Assembly: GCA_946408825.1 (NCBI GenBank)
Contig: CAMJTU010000005.1
Coordinates: forward strand, 88,453 to 152,452
DNA from: an uncultured Planctomycetaceae bacterium
GTDB lineage: Bacteria > Planctomycetota > Planctomycetia > Pirellulales > Thermoguttaceae
DNA length: 64,000 nucleotides
Direction: 5' to 3'
Below the pieces are notes generated by a model. It had not been told where the DNA came from. It searched no databases and was given only the letters and a program-made list of their open reading frames with translations. This document shows positions 9,685-17,871 of this stretch, piece by piece. The first letter of the stretch is position 1. Every line of letters begins with the position of its first letter. The position numbers and the translations under genes are program-made.

Positions 9685-10152
9685 ATGAAAACCGCTTTTG
9701 CCAAGTCTTCAATCTGTTTGCTACTCGTCGCGGCGACGTTTGCTTTCGTCGGTTGCGGCCCGAAGATTAGCCGTTGCGTTCTCTCCGGAACCGTGACCAC
9801 CGACGGCGAGCCCGTTCCGGTCGGAACCGTTCTCTTCATCCCCGAGAATCCCGATCCGAAACTTCAAGTCGCGGGAAGTTCCGCCGACATTGTCGACGGC
9901 AAGTACCAGCTTTCCCCTGAAACCGGACTCGTTCCCGGCAAGTACAAGGTCCAGGTGATTTCGTTGGTCGATCGCAACAAAAAGACGGGCGAGATCGTCA
10001 ATACGGACGACGTTAAAGACGGACTCGTCAATCCTTTGGATCTAGTTCACGAGGATCTTGTTCCTCCGAAGTTCGGTTCCGCGACGGAACAGTATGTCGA
10101 AGTCGGCAAGGGCAAGACGATGACCTACGATATTCCGATGGTCAAAGAATGA
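9685..10152 (+). CDS. Small lipoprotein, carboxypeptidase-regulatory-like
   Basis: A 155-residue secreted protein with a lipoprotein signal: basic start, hydrophobic core LLLVAATFAFVG and Cys at about residue 24 (lipobox FVGC). The rest is a beta-sandwich-like sequence: CVLSGTVTTDGEPVPVGTVLFIPE, then LSPETGLVPGKYKVQVIS. This matches the transthyretin/carboxypeptidase-regulatory-like proteins that often follow DUF1559 genes in planctomycetes. It lies 18 bp after the DUF1559 gene with AGGAG 8 nt before its ATG, so the two form one operon ended by the hairpin at 10203-10240. Role unknown; probably a surface or periplasmic partner of the DUF1559 protein (inference). Confidence 0.8.
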   Translation: MKTAFAKSSICLLLVAATFAFVGCGPKISRCVLSGTVTTDGEPVPVGTVLFIPENPDPKLQVAGSSADIVDGKYQLSPETGLVPGKYKVQVISLVDRNKKTGEIVNTDDVKDGLVNPLDLVHEDLVPPKFGSATEQYVEVGKGKTMTYDIPMVKE

Positions 10153-10202
10153 CGCTTTGACGCCGAGCGTCGAGAAGTCGACGTCTCGTCCCGATCAGAA
10201 AG

Positions 10203-10243
10203 AAGAAGTCGAACGTTTTCTGCGTTCGACTTCTTTTCTTTTT
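10203..10243 (+). terminator. Rho-independent terminator of the DUF1559-lipoprotein operon
   Basis: A perfect 13-bp stem (AAGAAGTCGAACG at 10203-10215, CGTTCGACTTCTT at 10223-10235), a 7-nt loop, then TTCTTTTTTC. Confidence 0.9.
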
Positions 10244-10283
10244 TCTCTAAATTGCTTTTTTTTCCAAAAAAACGCCAAGACGT

Positions 10284-10312
10284 TTGACTTTAGACATGCC
10301 GGGCCGTATACT
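10284..10312 (+). promoter_or_regulatory. Sigma70 promoter of the Gfo/Idh-HEAT unit
   Basis: TTGACT (10284-10289), 17-bp spacer, TATACT (10307-10312). It lies about 110 bp before the ATG of the oxidoreductase, leaving a leader of about 105 nt. Confidence 0.7.
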
Positions 10313-10424
10313 TATTCACGTCGGGCGTTGTCGCGCCTATCCGGCGTTTACGAGATTAACGTCTCCGAATCGCGCGGCGTCTGACCGTGTTGTTTGATCA
10401 AATTCCCGATTTTAAGGATTCGGT

Positions 10425-11678
10425 ATGAAAAAAAATCAATCCCAACTGAGCCGTCGCGCGTTCTTGGCGGCGTCGGCGGGCGCGTTCGCCGCGCCGCTTC
10501 TCGTATCAGGTCGCGTCTTTGGATTTAACGGCGGCGTCGCGCCAAGCAATGTGATTCAACTCTTCCACATTGGTCTCGGCAACCGCGGCAACGAACTCCT
10601 CGGCGGGTTCCTCGGCAATCCTCAGTTCCGTTCGCTGGGCGTCTGCGACTGCTATAAAGATCATCTTGATCGAGCCGCCGACCGCGTCAACGAGCGTTAT
10701 CACATCAATAACGCGGCGAAATACGCGCATTATGAGGACGTTCTTCAGCGCGACGACGTCGACGCGATCGTCTGCGCGTGCCCCGACCATTGGCACACGA
10801 AGATTTCCGTCGAGGCGTGCCAGGCGGGCAAAGACGTCTACTGCGAAAAGCCGTTGACGCTGACGCTTCAGGAAACGCGCCTCATCGTCAAGGCGGCGCG
10901 CAAATACAACCGCGTCTGCACGAGCGGCAGCCAGCGCGTTATGGAAGACTACGGCTACATGGCGCCGATTATTCAGAGCGGCGCCATTGGCGAAGTCAAG
11001 GAAGTTTACTGCGGTCTTGGCAATCCTCCGAAACACTGCTATCTCCCGGAACAGCCGATTCCAGAGGGCTTCGACTGGGATCGTTGGCAGGGTCAGGCCC
11101 CGTACGCGCCCTTCAACAGCGAACGCTGCTCGGGCAACTACGGCGGCGGTTGGCGCGCGTTCACGGAATACGGCAACGGATTCCTCGCCGACTGGGGCGC
11201 TCATAAGTTCGGCGGCGCGCTTTACGCGCTTGGAATCGACGACCAAGAACCGGTCGAGATCCTTCCGCGCGGTTACGACGGTTCCGAATACGTTTGCGCC
11301 GTCTTCAAGAATGGCGTCAAGATGTATCACGCGTGGAACGGTCCGCACGACATTACGATTATCGGCACGGAAGGCGAATATCGCCATCAACAGACGAAGT
11401 TGAACCCGCTCAAGGCGGTCGACGTTCGCCGTTATTCCGGCGGCGCGACGAATATCGCGGACGACTTCGCGTTCTGCGTCCGCAACCGCGTTCGTCCGTT
11501 CCAGGATTTCTTCTACGGCGCTAAGACGGCGGCTCTTTGCCAGTTGCTCGCGATTGGTCACAAACTCAACCGTCGTCTGCAATGGGACTCCGAGAACTGC
11601 CGCTTCATCGACGACGACGAGGCGAACCGCCATGTCGCGCGTCCGCAGCGTTATCCGTACGTCATTCCGGAAGTCTGA
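10425..11678 (+). CDS. Gfo/Idh/MocA-family oxidoreductase, Tat-exported
   Basis: A 417-residue NAD(P)-dependent oxidoreductase of the Gfo/Idh/MocA family, acting on sugars or related polyols. It opens with a twin-arginine signal, SRRAFLAASAGAFAAPLLV, so it is probably exported folded with its cofactor. The Rossmann domain has FHIGLGNRGNELL near residues 47-59, then DAIVCACPDHWH and the family signature YCEKPLTLTLQETR near 143-156. The C-terminal domain has DWGAHKFGGALYALG, in the position of the conserved His-bearing helix. AAGGATTCGGT precedes the ATG. It is followed after 98 bp by the HEAT-like protein with no terminator between, so they are probably cotranscribed. The substrate cannot be told. 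Confidence 0.88.
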   Translation: MKKNQSQLSRRAFLAASAGAFAAPLLVSGRVFGFNGGVAPSNVIQLFHIGLGNRGNELLGGFLGNPQFRSLGVCDCYKDHLDRAADRVNERYHINNAAKYAHYEDVLQRDDVDAIVCACPDHWHTKISVEACQAGKDVYCEKPLTLTLQETRLIVKAARKYNRVCTSGSQRVMEDYGYMAPIIQSGAIGEVKEVYCGLGNPPKHCYLPEQPIPEGFDWDRWQGQAPYAPFNSERCSGNYGGGWRAFTEYGNGFLADWGAHKFGGALYALGIDDQEPVEILPRGYDGSEYVCAVFKNGVKMYHAWNGPHDITIIGTEGEYRHQQTKLNPLKAVDVRRYSGGATNIADDFAFCVRNRVRPFQDFFYGAKTAALCQLLAIGHKLNRRLQWDSENCRFIDDDEANRHVARPQRYPYVIPEV

Positions 11679-11776
11679 GACGTCTGCGACGCAACGATCG
11701 GAACCTTTTACATAACCGCCGAAGCGCCTTTCAGTTACGACTGAATCGCGCATGAAGATAAAGGATAAAGATTTCT

Positions 11777-13495
11777 ATGAAAACCAATTGGAAAAAGACT
11801 GGGCTTTGCCTTGCCGTCGCGTTTGCGTTCTGCCTTTCCGCGACGCAACTCTTCGCGCAGGACGCCGCCGCGAAATTCAAGGAATGGGCGCCTCAGATGA
11901 CGCCCCAAGATTGGACGAACGAAGGTCAGATTAAAGCGATGGAAGCGGCTCAGCAGGGCTGGATGAGCTACTGTTTGCAGAATACCGACGATCGCGACGC
12001 GACCCTCGCCGTTATGCTCGACGCCCTCAAGGGCGACTATCCGACCGCCACGAAAGCGTGGCTCCTCCACATTCTCGGCTGGGTCGGCAACGACTCCTGC
12101 GTCGAGGGAATTTCCGCGTTCCTGACGAGCGACGAAGCGGCGCTCTTTGACGAGTCCGCTCGCGCGCTTGCGCAAATCGCGTCCGACAAGGCGATCGACG
12201 CGCTCAAAAAGGCGCAGGCCGACTCCAAGACGCCGGAAAAGTTTGACTCCTACATTAAGGCGCGCGACGTCGACGTTACCGTCGGCGTTGAAACGGAACT
12301 GCCCCTCGCGCTTCCGTATATTTCCGACGAAGACTTCGCCGCGTACATGGCGAAGTACGACAGCCTTTCCAACGACGACAAAGCGCGCGCGCTCGCGTCT
12401 CTCCGTATCCGTAAGGATAAGAAATACGTCGATCTCGCCGTCAAGGCCGCGAATTACGACGAAGACGGCGACGTGAAAAAGGCCGGTATTCTCGCGCTCG
12501 AAAAGATCGCGTCCGCCAAAGAGTTCGACGTCCTCTACAACCAGCTCTCGAAGTTTGACCGTCGCATCGTCGAAACCGCGATGAAGAACGTTCCCGGCAA
12601 AGACTTTGACGCCGCTGTTCTCGCCGCGCTTAAGAAAGAGAAAGACGGCGGCAATATGGCGTCCCTCGCGGGGATCGCCTCGAGCCGCAATATCGCCGGC
12701 GCCGTCGGAACGCTCCTTGATATCGCCAAGAAAGAAGATTGCCCCGCGCGCGTCCAGGTTCTCGAAGCCGCGGAGCGTGTCGCGACCAAAGATAACGTCG
12801 GCGACTTCGTCGACGCGTTCCTTGCGATTCCGCAGGGCGGCGACCGCGACCGCGCCGAGCAGATGATCTCGCGTCTCTGCAACGGCGACGCGACCCCCGT
12901 CATCGCCAAGATGAACAACGCGAACGGTCCGCAGGTCTTTCTGCTTCTCGGACGCGTCGGCGGTCCCGCCGCGCTCGAGCAGATCGAAAAGGGTCTCGCG
13001 ACGAACAATCCTCAGATGGTCGCGCTTTCCGTCCGCGCTCTAAGCGCTTGGCCGAACGCCGTCGTTTGGCAGAAGCTCCTCGACGCCGCGAAGAACGAAG
13101 CCTATCCCGTTCCCGTCCGCATCCAGGCGCTCCGCGCGTTCATTCGCGTCGTTTCGCTTCCTGACGATCAGGATGGAATCGATATGTCTGACGCCGACAA
13201 GCTCGCCAACCTGAAGACCGCTTTCGAACTCGCGACCCGCGACGAGGAACGTAATCTCGTCCTTGAACGCGTCGGTTCGGTCCGCACCCTGGACTCCGTC
13301 CGCTTCGCGCTCGAAAAGGTCGACGATCCGAAACTGTCCAACAAAGCGCTCAACGCGATTCTCGATCTTGCCCACCAGGATTATCTCCGCAAGCAGGATA
13401 AGAATCTCTTCCGCAAGGCGCTCGACGTCGTCATCGAAAAGGGCGACAATGGTCAGAAGGATCGCGCTCAGGGCTACAAGAGCAATATTCGTTGA
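11777..13495 (+). CDS. Secreted HEAT-repeat-like protein
   Basis: A 572-residue protein with a signal peptide (basic MKTNWKKTG, hydrophobic LCLAVAFAFCLSATQLFA, cleavage after AxA-like LFA-QD). The mature part is almost wholly alpha-helical with repeated 30-40-residue units, for example CVEGISAFLTSDEAALFDES, DVKKAGILALEKIASAKEF, GNMASLAGIASSRNIAGAV and DKLANLKTAFELATRDEER, in the style of HEAT/PBS-lyase repeats. No catalytic motif is visible. Planctomycetes carry many such secreted scaffold proteins beside Gfo/Idh oxidoreductases; the link here is by position only. The gene ends before a hairpin at 13540. Confidence 0.7.
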   Translation: MKTNWKKTGLCLAVAFAFCLSATQLFAQDAAAKFKEWAPQMTPQDWTNEGQIKAMEAAQQGWMSYCLQNTDDRDATLAVMLDALKGDYPTATKAWLLHILGWVGNDSCVEGISAFLTSDEAALFDESARALAQIASDKAIDALKKAQADSKTPEKFDSYIKARDVDVTVGVETELPLALPYISDEDFAAYMAKYDSLSNDDKARALASLRIRKDKKYVDLAVKAANYDEDGDVKKAGILALEKIASAKEFDVLYNQLSKFDRRIVETAMKNVPGKDFDAAVLAALKKEKDGGNMASLAGIASSRNIAGAVGTLLDIAKKEDCPARVQVLEAAERVATKDNVGDFVDAFLAIPQGGDRDRAEQMISRLCNGDATPVIAKMNNANGPQVFLLLGRVGGPAALEQIEKGLATNNPQMVALSVRALSAWPNAVVWQKLLDAAKNEAYPVPVRIQALRAFIRVVSLPDDQDGIDMSDADKLANLKTAFELATRDEERNLVLERVGSVRTLDSVRFALEKVDDPKLSNKALNAILDLAHQDYLRKQDKNLFRKALDVVIEKGDNGQKDRAQGYKSNIR

Positions 13496-13539
13496 ACTTA
13501 TCGTCGTTAACGACGTCGTTTTGACGTTCTGATTCATTC

Positions 13540-13578
13540 GCGCCGCAGACGAGATCGTTTGCGGCGCGACGTTTATTT
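13540..13578 (+). terminator. Hairpin terminator after the HEAT-like gene
   Basis: GCGCCGCA (13540-13547) pairs with TGCGGCGC (13560-13567), 12-nt loop, followed by GACGTTTATTTTTC. The U-run starts a few bases late, so efficiency is uncertain. Confidence 0.55.
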
Positions 13579-13627
13579 TTCAGACTCCGCGGCGTTGAAA
13601 AGAACTCGCTTTTCTGGGATTTACGAT

Positions 13628-14941
13628 ATGACGAACGCTCAAAGAATCGAGGAATTTCGCGGTATGGCGTTACGATTCGTCGTTTCAATTACAGGCGGCG
13701 GTTCCGCGTTCATCTCCGACTATCTTGCGCTTCCCGGCGCGTCGGGCTCGTTGATCGAGGCGCTCGTTCCATACTCCAGAGCCGCGATGGACGCGTTTCT
13801 GGGAAGAACTCCCGAAAGTTACTGTTCCGAAACGACGGCGCGCCTTATCGCTTCGGCGGCGTACGCGCGCGCCCAAACGCTTGAACCTGAAAACGACCCG
13901 GACGCGCTGCTGGGAATCGGCGCGACCGCTTCGATTGTCGCGGATCGTCCGAAAAAGGGGAAACGTCGCGCGTTTTGCGCCGCGATTTCGCGTCGCGGCG
14001 TTTTTTCCGCCTCGATCTGGCTCGGCGAACGCGCTCGTACCCGCGCCGAAGAAGAGCGAATCGTCGCCGACTTCATTCTTTCAACCGCGCTTTTTGCGGC
14101 GCGAAAACTCAAGTCTTTAAGCGACGCGACATGGCGCGTGTTTTCCGAAACTCTTCTCGAACCCGTTAAAGACGCGGATTCTCTTGAGACTCCCGCGTCT
14201 ATTTCTTGGGCTCTTATCGACTCCGACGGCGCCGATTTTCTCTATGGACGAAAGGACGGAGCGCCCGCAGTCTTACGCGCTCTCCGCTGGAACGACGGAA
14301 TAATGGATCGAGTTGCGACTAGCGAGGGCGAAACTCTCGTCGTCTCCGATTCGTTAGAGGGCGCGCTTGCAACCCCAAAATTGTGCGAACGTCAGCCGGA
14401 TTCTTTACGCCGCGTGATTTTTCCCGGTTCGTTCAACCCGCCGCACGAAGGACACGCTCAGATTGTCGCGGCGGCGGAACGACGACTTGGCGCGCCGTTA
14501 GAATTTGAAATCTCAGCGCGTAACGTCGACAAGCCGCCCCTCGACGCGCTTGAACTTTTGCAACGCGTTAAGTCTCTCGCCGAGAAATTTCCGGGGAAAA
14601 GCGTTTGGATTTCTAACGCGCCGCGCTTTTTGGAGAAGGCGGAACTTGCGCCGCGTTCGACTTTCGTCGTCGGCGCCGACACGATTCTCCGACTCGGCGA
14701 TCCCCGATATGCGGGCGACTCCCCAGAACGACGCGACGCAATCGTCGCAAGACTCGCGGAACTTGGCGCGAGATTTCTCGTTTTTCCGCGTATGAAGGAC
14801 GGACGCGCCGCGACGTCCGAGGAACTTGCGCGTCTTCTTCCGCCTGCGCTCGCCGACCTTTGCGAGGTCGCGCCTGATCAAGTCGCCGAGATATCTTCGA
14901 CGGAACTAAGGGCCGCGGCCCGGCGTTTTCCGAACGCATAA
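13628..14941 (+). CDS. Fusion: CinA/PncC-like domain + NadD-like nucleotidyltransferase
   Basis: A 437-residue two-domain protein from ATG 13628 (GGGAT about 9 nt upstream). Residues ~15-190 resemble the CinA C-terminal (PncC, NMN deamidase) fold: SITGGG in place of SCTGG, then LPGASGSLIEALVPYS in place of the family's PGSS..VTYS, then LLGIGATAS. From memory of the PncC family, the catalytic Ser and Tyr are kept, while the Lys five residues after the Tyr is Met here. Residues ~260-437 are a nucleotidyltransferase: FPGSFNPPHEGH carries the HXGH site, VGADTILRLGDPRY follows, and EISSTELRAA is the ISSTxxR phosphate loop. PncC makes NaMN from NMN and NadD adenylates NaMN, so the fusion could join two NAD-salvage steps (inference). 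Whether the first domain is active is doubtful. The stop overlaps the opposing gene's terminator. Confidence 0.72.
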   Translation: MTNAQRIEEFRGMALRFVVSITGGGSAFISDYLALPGASGSLIEALVPYSRAAMDAFLGRTPESYCSETTARLIASAAYARAQTLEPENDPDALLGIGATASIVADRPKKGKRRAFCAAISRRGVFSASIWLGERARTRAEEERIVADFILSTALFAARKLKSLSDATWRVFSETLLEPVKDADSLETPASISWALIDSDGADFLYGRKDGAPAVLRALRWNDGIMDRVATSEGETLVVSDSLEGALATPKLCERQPDSLRRVIFPGSFNPPHEGHAQIVAAAERRLGAPLEFEISARNVDKPPLDALELLQRVKSLAEKFPGKSVWISNAPRFLEKAELAPRSTFVVGADTILRLGDPRYAGDSPERRDAIVARLAELGARFLVFPRMKDGRAATSEELARLLPPALADLCEVAPDQVAEISSTELRAAARRFPNA

Positions 14942-14974
14942 AAAAACGGTCTTCTTGGCGTCAAAAAGACCGTT
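14941..14974 (-). terminator. Rho-independent terminator of the LysM gene
   Basis: On the minus strand AACGGTCTT (14974-14966) pairs with AAGACCGTT (14953-14945) and runs into TTTTTT. The plus strand has no U-run, so it serves the LysM gene. Confidence 0.7.
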
Positions 14975-15043
14975 ACGAAGTCCTATCAGGGGCCTTACGC
15001 TCATGCGTCTAAACAGACGCACGAGCTCGTTTCCTATTTTAGG

Positions 15044-16930
15044 TCAGTCTGTGAATCTGACAGTAGTTCCAACTGCCGTGACAATATCGAGTTGCGATAT
15101 GTGCAGATTGCTAAAGACGAACCCGCTTCTCTCGAGCACGTCGGTTCCGACGAGTTCCGGACGGTTCGTGCCTTGAAAACCATAACCGCCGTTGAGACCA
15201 ATCCAGCACGCGCCGAGAGGATTGTCTTTATCTCCTCCTTCGATAACGAGTTCCGCGCCTTGCATGTCGATCGCTTTGCAACTGGGATTCTGAATTTTAC
15301 GCTCGACGACGTATTCTCCACGCAGTCCCGCGGCTTGCTGCGGCACGCCGCATGGAAAACGTCCCCCGTAAAGATTGTTAAATCTCAGCAATAATTCTTT
15401 CCTCGACGTGGAGATTTCCGCGGTGACGGGACCGCGAACGACCTTGAGCGTCGTACCGGGGGGGAGAGGAGAATCGTCTGGCGCTTCGAGGCAGTTAATC
15501 GCTTTGACCGTTTCGGGGGTGACGTCCCATTCTTGGGCGATTAGCGCGACGGTGTCGCCGGGTTTGGTCTGGTACAGCGGTTCAAGAATGCCGACTTCAC
15601 GGTTATAGAGAACGTCGTAAGAAAGACTGTCGAGCGCCTTGTTAATTCGCGCCAGCGTTTCCGCTTGATCGCTTCTGAAATAGTAAGGTCGCAATCTGTC
15701 TAGCGTGACGAATACTTCGACGACTTGGTCGGCGGATTGCAAATTTTGCGCGGATCGCAGCGCAGCTTCAAGCGAAGCGGCGACGTTTCCTTGCGCGAGC
15801 AACGTCGAACACGACGCGCCGACCCCGACGCCGCAATCTGCGGCGGAGAGTTGCGCGGGCTCCGGGAAGTTCTGGACCGCGTTAGTTGTGGGAACAAGCG
15901 CCGGATTTGTCGCCGGGACGCCTTGGAGAACCGTTGGAGGTTGGTTTTGAGCGAGCGGAGCCGCCGTTTGCGGATCGACAAAGACCGCTTGGGATTGAGG
16001 TTGCTGTTGCGTTTCGATCACGTTCTGGACGCCGACAGACGATTCCGGAATCGCGTTAGGAGTGGGAACGCCGGGCGTTTGAGCGACAGGCGCCGGCTGC
16101 ATGGATTCGACGCCGAGCGCGGTCGGTTGAGACGTCGCGGGAATAGTCGTGGCGGACGCGTCAGGGTACGACGCGACAGGAGCGGCATTCTGTTCGGGCG
16201 CGGGGGTTGTCGGAATCGTCGGAAAAGCGGTTACGGAGTCTGTCGTGAATTGACTTGGCGCCGTCATAGCGTTTGGAGCCTGAGTTGGCGCGGCGATCGG
16301 AGGCGCGCCAACGGCGCTGTTTGCGGGCGGCACAGAGGACTCGCCGAGGAGAGCGTCTGCGTCGGAGAATGGGGAGAACGTGTTTTCAGGCGTGGGAGTC
16401 GTCGCCGGGGACGAAGAGACGTCAGGCGCGGCGTCGATTGGCGCGACCAGTTCGGAACGCGTCGCAGCGTCGGGAGCCGAATCGAAGATGGGATCGTTAA
16501 AGGGGTCTTCGGGGAGCGTCGAGGGCGCCGCCGTTGGATTTTCAGGGGACTGCGGCGCGTCGAGCGCGGGGTCAGCGAAACGATCGCGGACGGGCGAGGA
16601 AAGGGCGCGATCGTCCGAAGGGAAGTCGCGATCGCCGCCGTGAATGCGGACGCGCGAACGTTGTCCAGGATCAGACGCCGTGTTTTTATCCTGTTCGAAC
16701 GGCGATTCAAATTGATCTTTTGAAGTCGGCTCGGCGAGTTTGAATTCTTCCTTAGTTTCTTTTGGACGATATTTTTCAGGCGCGATTCCGACGGAAGCGA
16801 GTCTTGCGCGGACGGGCGCAAGGGGCTCGGGAAAAGATTCCCAAGTCTTATCAGGAACAAAAGTCAACGACGCTCCAGCGGCAAGCGCGATCAATGAAAG
16901 CCAGCCTGCTCCCTTGAACATTCCTTCCAC
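15044..16930 (-). CDS. LysM protein with degenerate L,D-transpeptidase (YkuD) domain
   Basis: A 628-residue envelope protein. An N-terminal hydrophobic segment (GWLSLIALAAGASLTFV) is a signal or anchor. Residues ~60-360 are low-complexity, rich in Pro, Ala, Thr and Gln. A LysM peptidoglycan-binding domain is at ~450-497 (YQTKPGDTVALIAQEWDVT). The last 130 residues follow the YkuD pattern: LRFNNLYGGRFPCGVP, NPLGACWIGL, GYGFQGTNRPELVG, and a final VGTTVRF. Active enzymes have IHGT and SHGCIR at the catalytic site. Here His is Gln at ~586 and the Cys position is Ser at ~602 in an ungapped reading, so no Cys nucleophile is present. It is likely a peptidoglycan-binding or structural protein rather than a crosslinking enzyme (inference). 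The start is GTG 16930 with GGAGG 10 nt upstream. Confidence 0.75.
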   Translation of the reverse strand: MEGMFKGAGWLSLIALAAGASLTFVPDKTWESFPEPLAPVRARLASVGIAPEKYRPKETKEEFKLAEPTSKDQFESPFEQDKNTASDPGQRSRVRIHGGDRDFPSDDRALSSPVRDRFADPALDAPQSPENPTAAPSTLPEDPFNDPIFDSAPDAATRSELVAPIDAAPDVSSSPATTPTPENTFSPFSDADALLGESSVPPANSAVGAPPIAAPTQAPNAMTAPSQFTTDSVTAFPTIPTTPAPEQNAAPVASYPDASATTIPATSQPTALGVESMQPAPVAQTPGVPTPNAIPESSVGVQNVIETQQQPQSQAVFVDPQTAAPLAQNQPPTVLQGVPATNPALVPTTNAVQNFPEPAQLSAADCGVGVGASCSTLLAQGNVAASLEAALRSAQNLQSADQVVEVFVTLDRLRPYYFRSDQAETLARINKALDSLSYDVLYNREVGILEPLYQTKPGDTVALIAQEWDVTPETVKAINCLEAPDDSPLPPGTTLKVVRGPVTAEISTSRKELLLRFNNLYGGRFPCGVPQQAAGLRGEYVVERKIQNPSCKAIDMQGAELVIEGGDKDNPLGACWIGLNGGYGFQGTNRPELVGTDVLERSGFVFSNLHISQLDIVTAVGTTVRFTD

Positions 16931-17871
16931 TACGCTACGTCCTCCTGACGCGCCGTCGTAAAAGACGGCTAATCGCCATCATAAAAACTCTGTCGCAAAC
17001 GATGCAGACCGTTCCCGAGCGCGTTTCGATCCGTCAAAACGCCGAAAACTCGTAATAATCGCATGGCGCGAGACTTCCGAAAAAGAATTTGTCCAACGCG
17101 ATTTGCAGGAACGCTACAGAATTTGCGGGGAAAAAGACAGACCAAAAAAAGATATTTGAGCAAAAAAGGGAGAAAAAATCGTTTCGACGGGAGGCTCGAT
17201 CCTGCTTTCGTTTGTTTCTACTAACGACGAGGTCTGCCCGTACGACCGATTCGCGTCGACTTCAATCGAGAGCGGAACGATTCCGTAAGACGTGGAAGTC
17301 GAAAAAACAGAAATAATTCGCTTCGAAGTTAAACATAGGTCTCGGAGATAACACGTCTTTACGGCGCCGGTTTTAGGACCTCGCCGCCTATATAAGAATT
17401 AGGGAAATAACGACTGTAATAATTTTGACGACTATATACTCTGGAGGACGAGAGAAGTCAAGGAAAAAAAGGATATTTTCTTCAAAAATTATTGTCGAGA
17501 ATGTGAAAATAAATAAAATGCAAGTTATAGAGGAGATGAAAAGTTGTCGTTTTCAGCGAGTTTTTGAATATATCGATTATCATTGGTTCGCGAACTCGAA
17601 CAGTTGTAGGGGATGAACGCGTTAGACGGGACGTGTTTTGCGACGTCTTGGATCGTTCATGGTTAAATCGTCGAGGGAATACGTCGAACTGTCGATAACG
17701 AGAGGATAGGGGAGAAGTCGCGAACGATTTTTTGCGTTGGCGACGTTCGCGCGAACTTTGACGCTTGCGAGAGGCGCGTCGGTTCGTGTTTTCAGCGCTT
17801 GCGCGCGGCGTGCGAGCGTTTTAGCGTTTTTTCATTGGACGCCAGTTCTTCGAACAGGAGCGGGAAGGTTT
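16931..17871. other. Gene-free stretch between divergent LysM and sigma factor genes
   Basis: About 940 bp with no convincing gene. It holds a 6-bp hairpin at 16952-16969 (GCCGTC/GACGGC) close to the LysM start, an AT-rich block at 17300-17580, and an isolated TATACT at 17435-17440 without a good -35 box. An open frame at 17425-17616 has no Shine-Dalgarno site and reads as noise. The last 300 bp may be a long leader of the sigma factor gene. Confidence 0.5.

Noticed and set aside
10506..11753. 415-codon minus-strand frame opposite the Gfo/Idh gene
   Set aside because: Antisense to a Tat signal and family motifs; composition is repetitive Arg/Val/Ala.
17425..17616. 63-codon frame in the AT-rich stretch before the sigma factor
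   Set aside because: No Shine-Dalgarno site, Lys/Ser-rich composition, and no recognisable motif.
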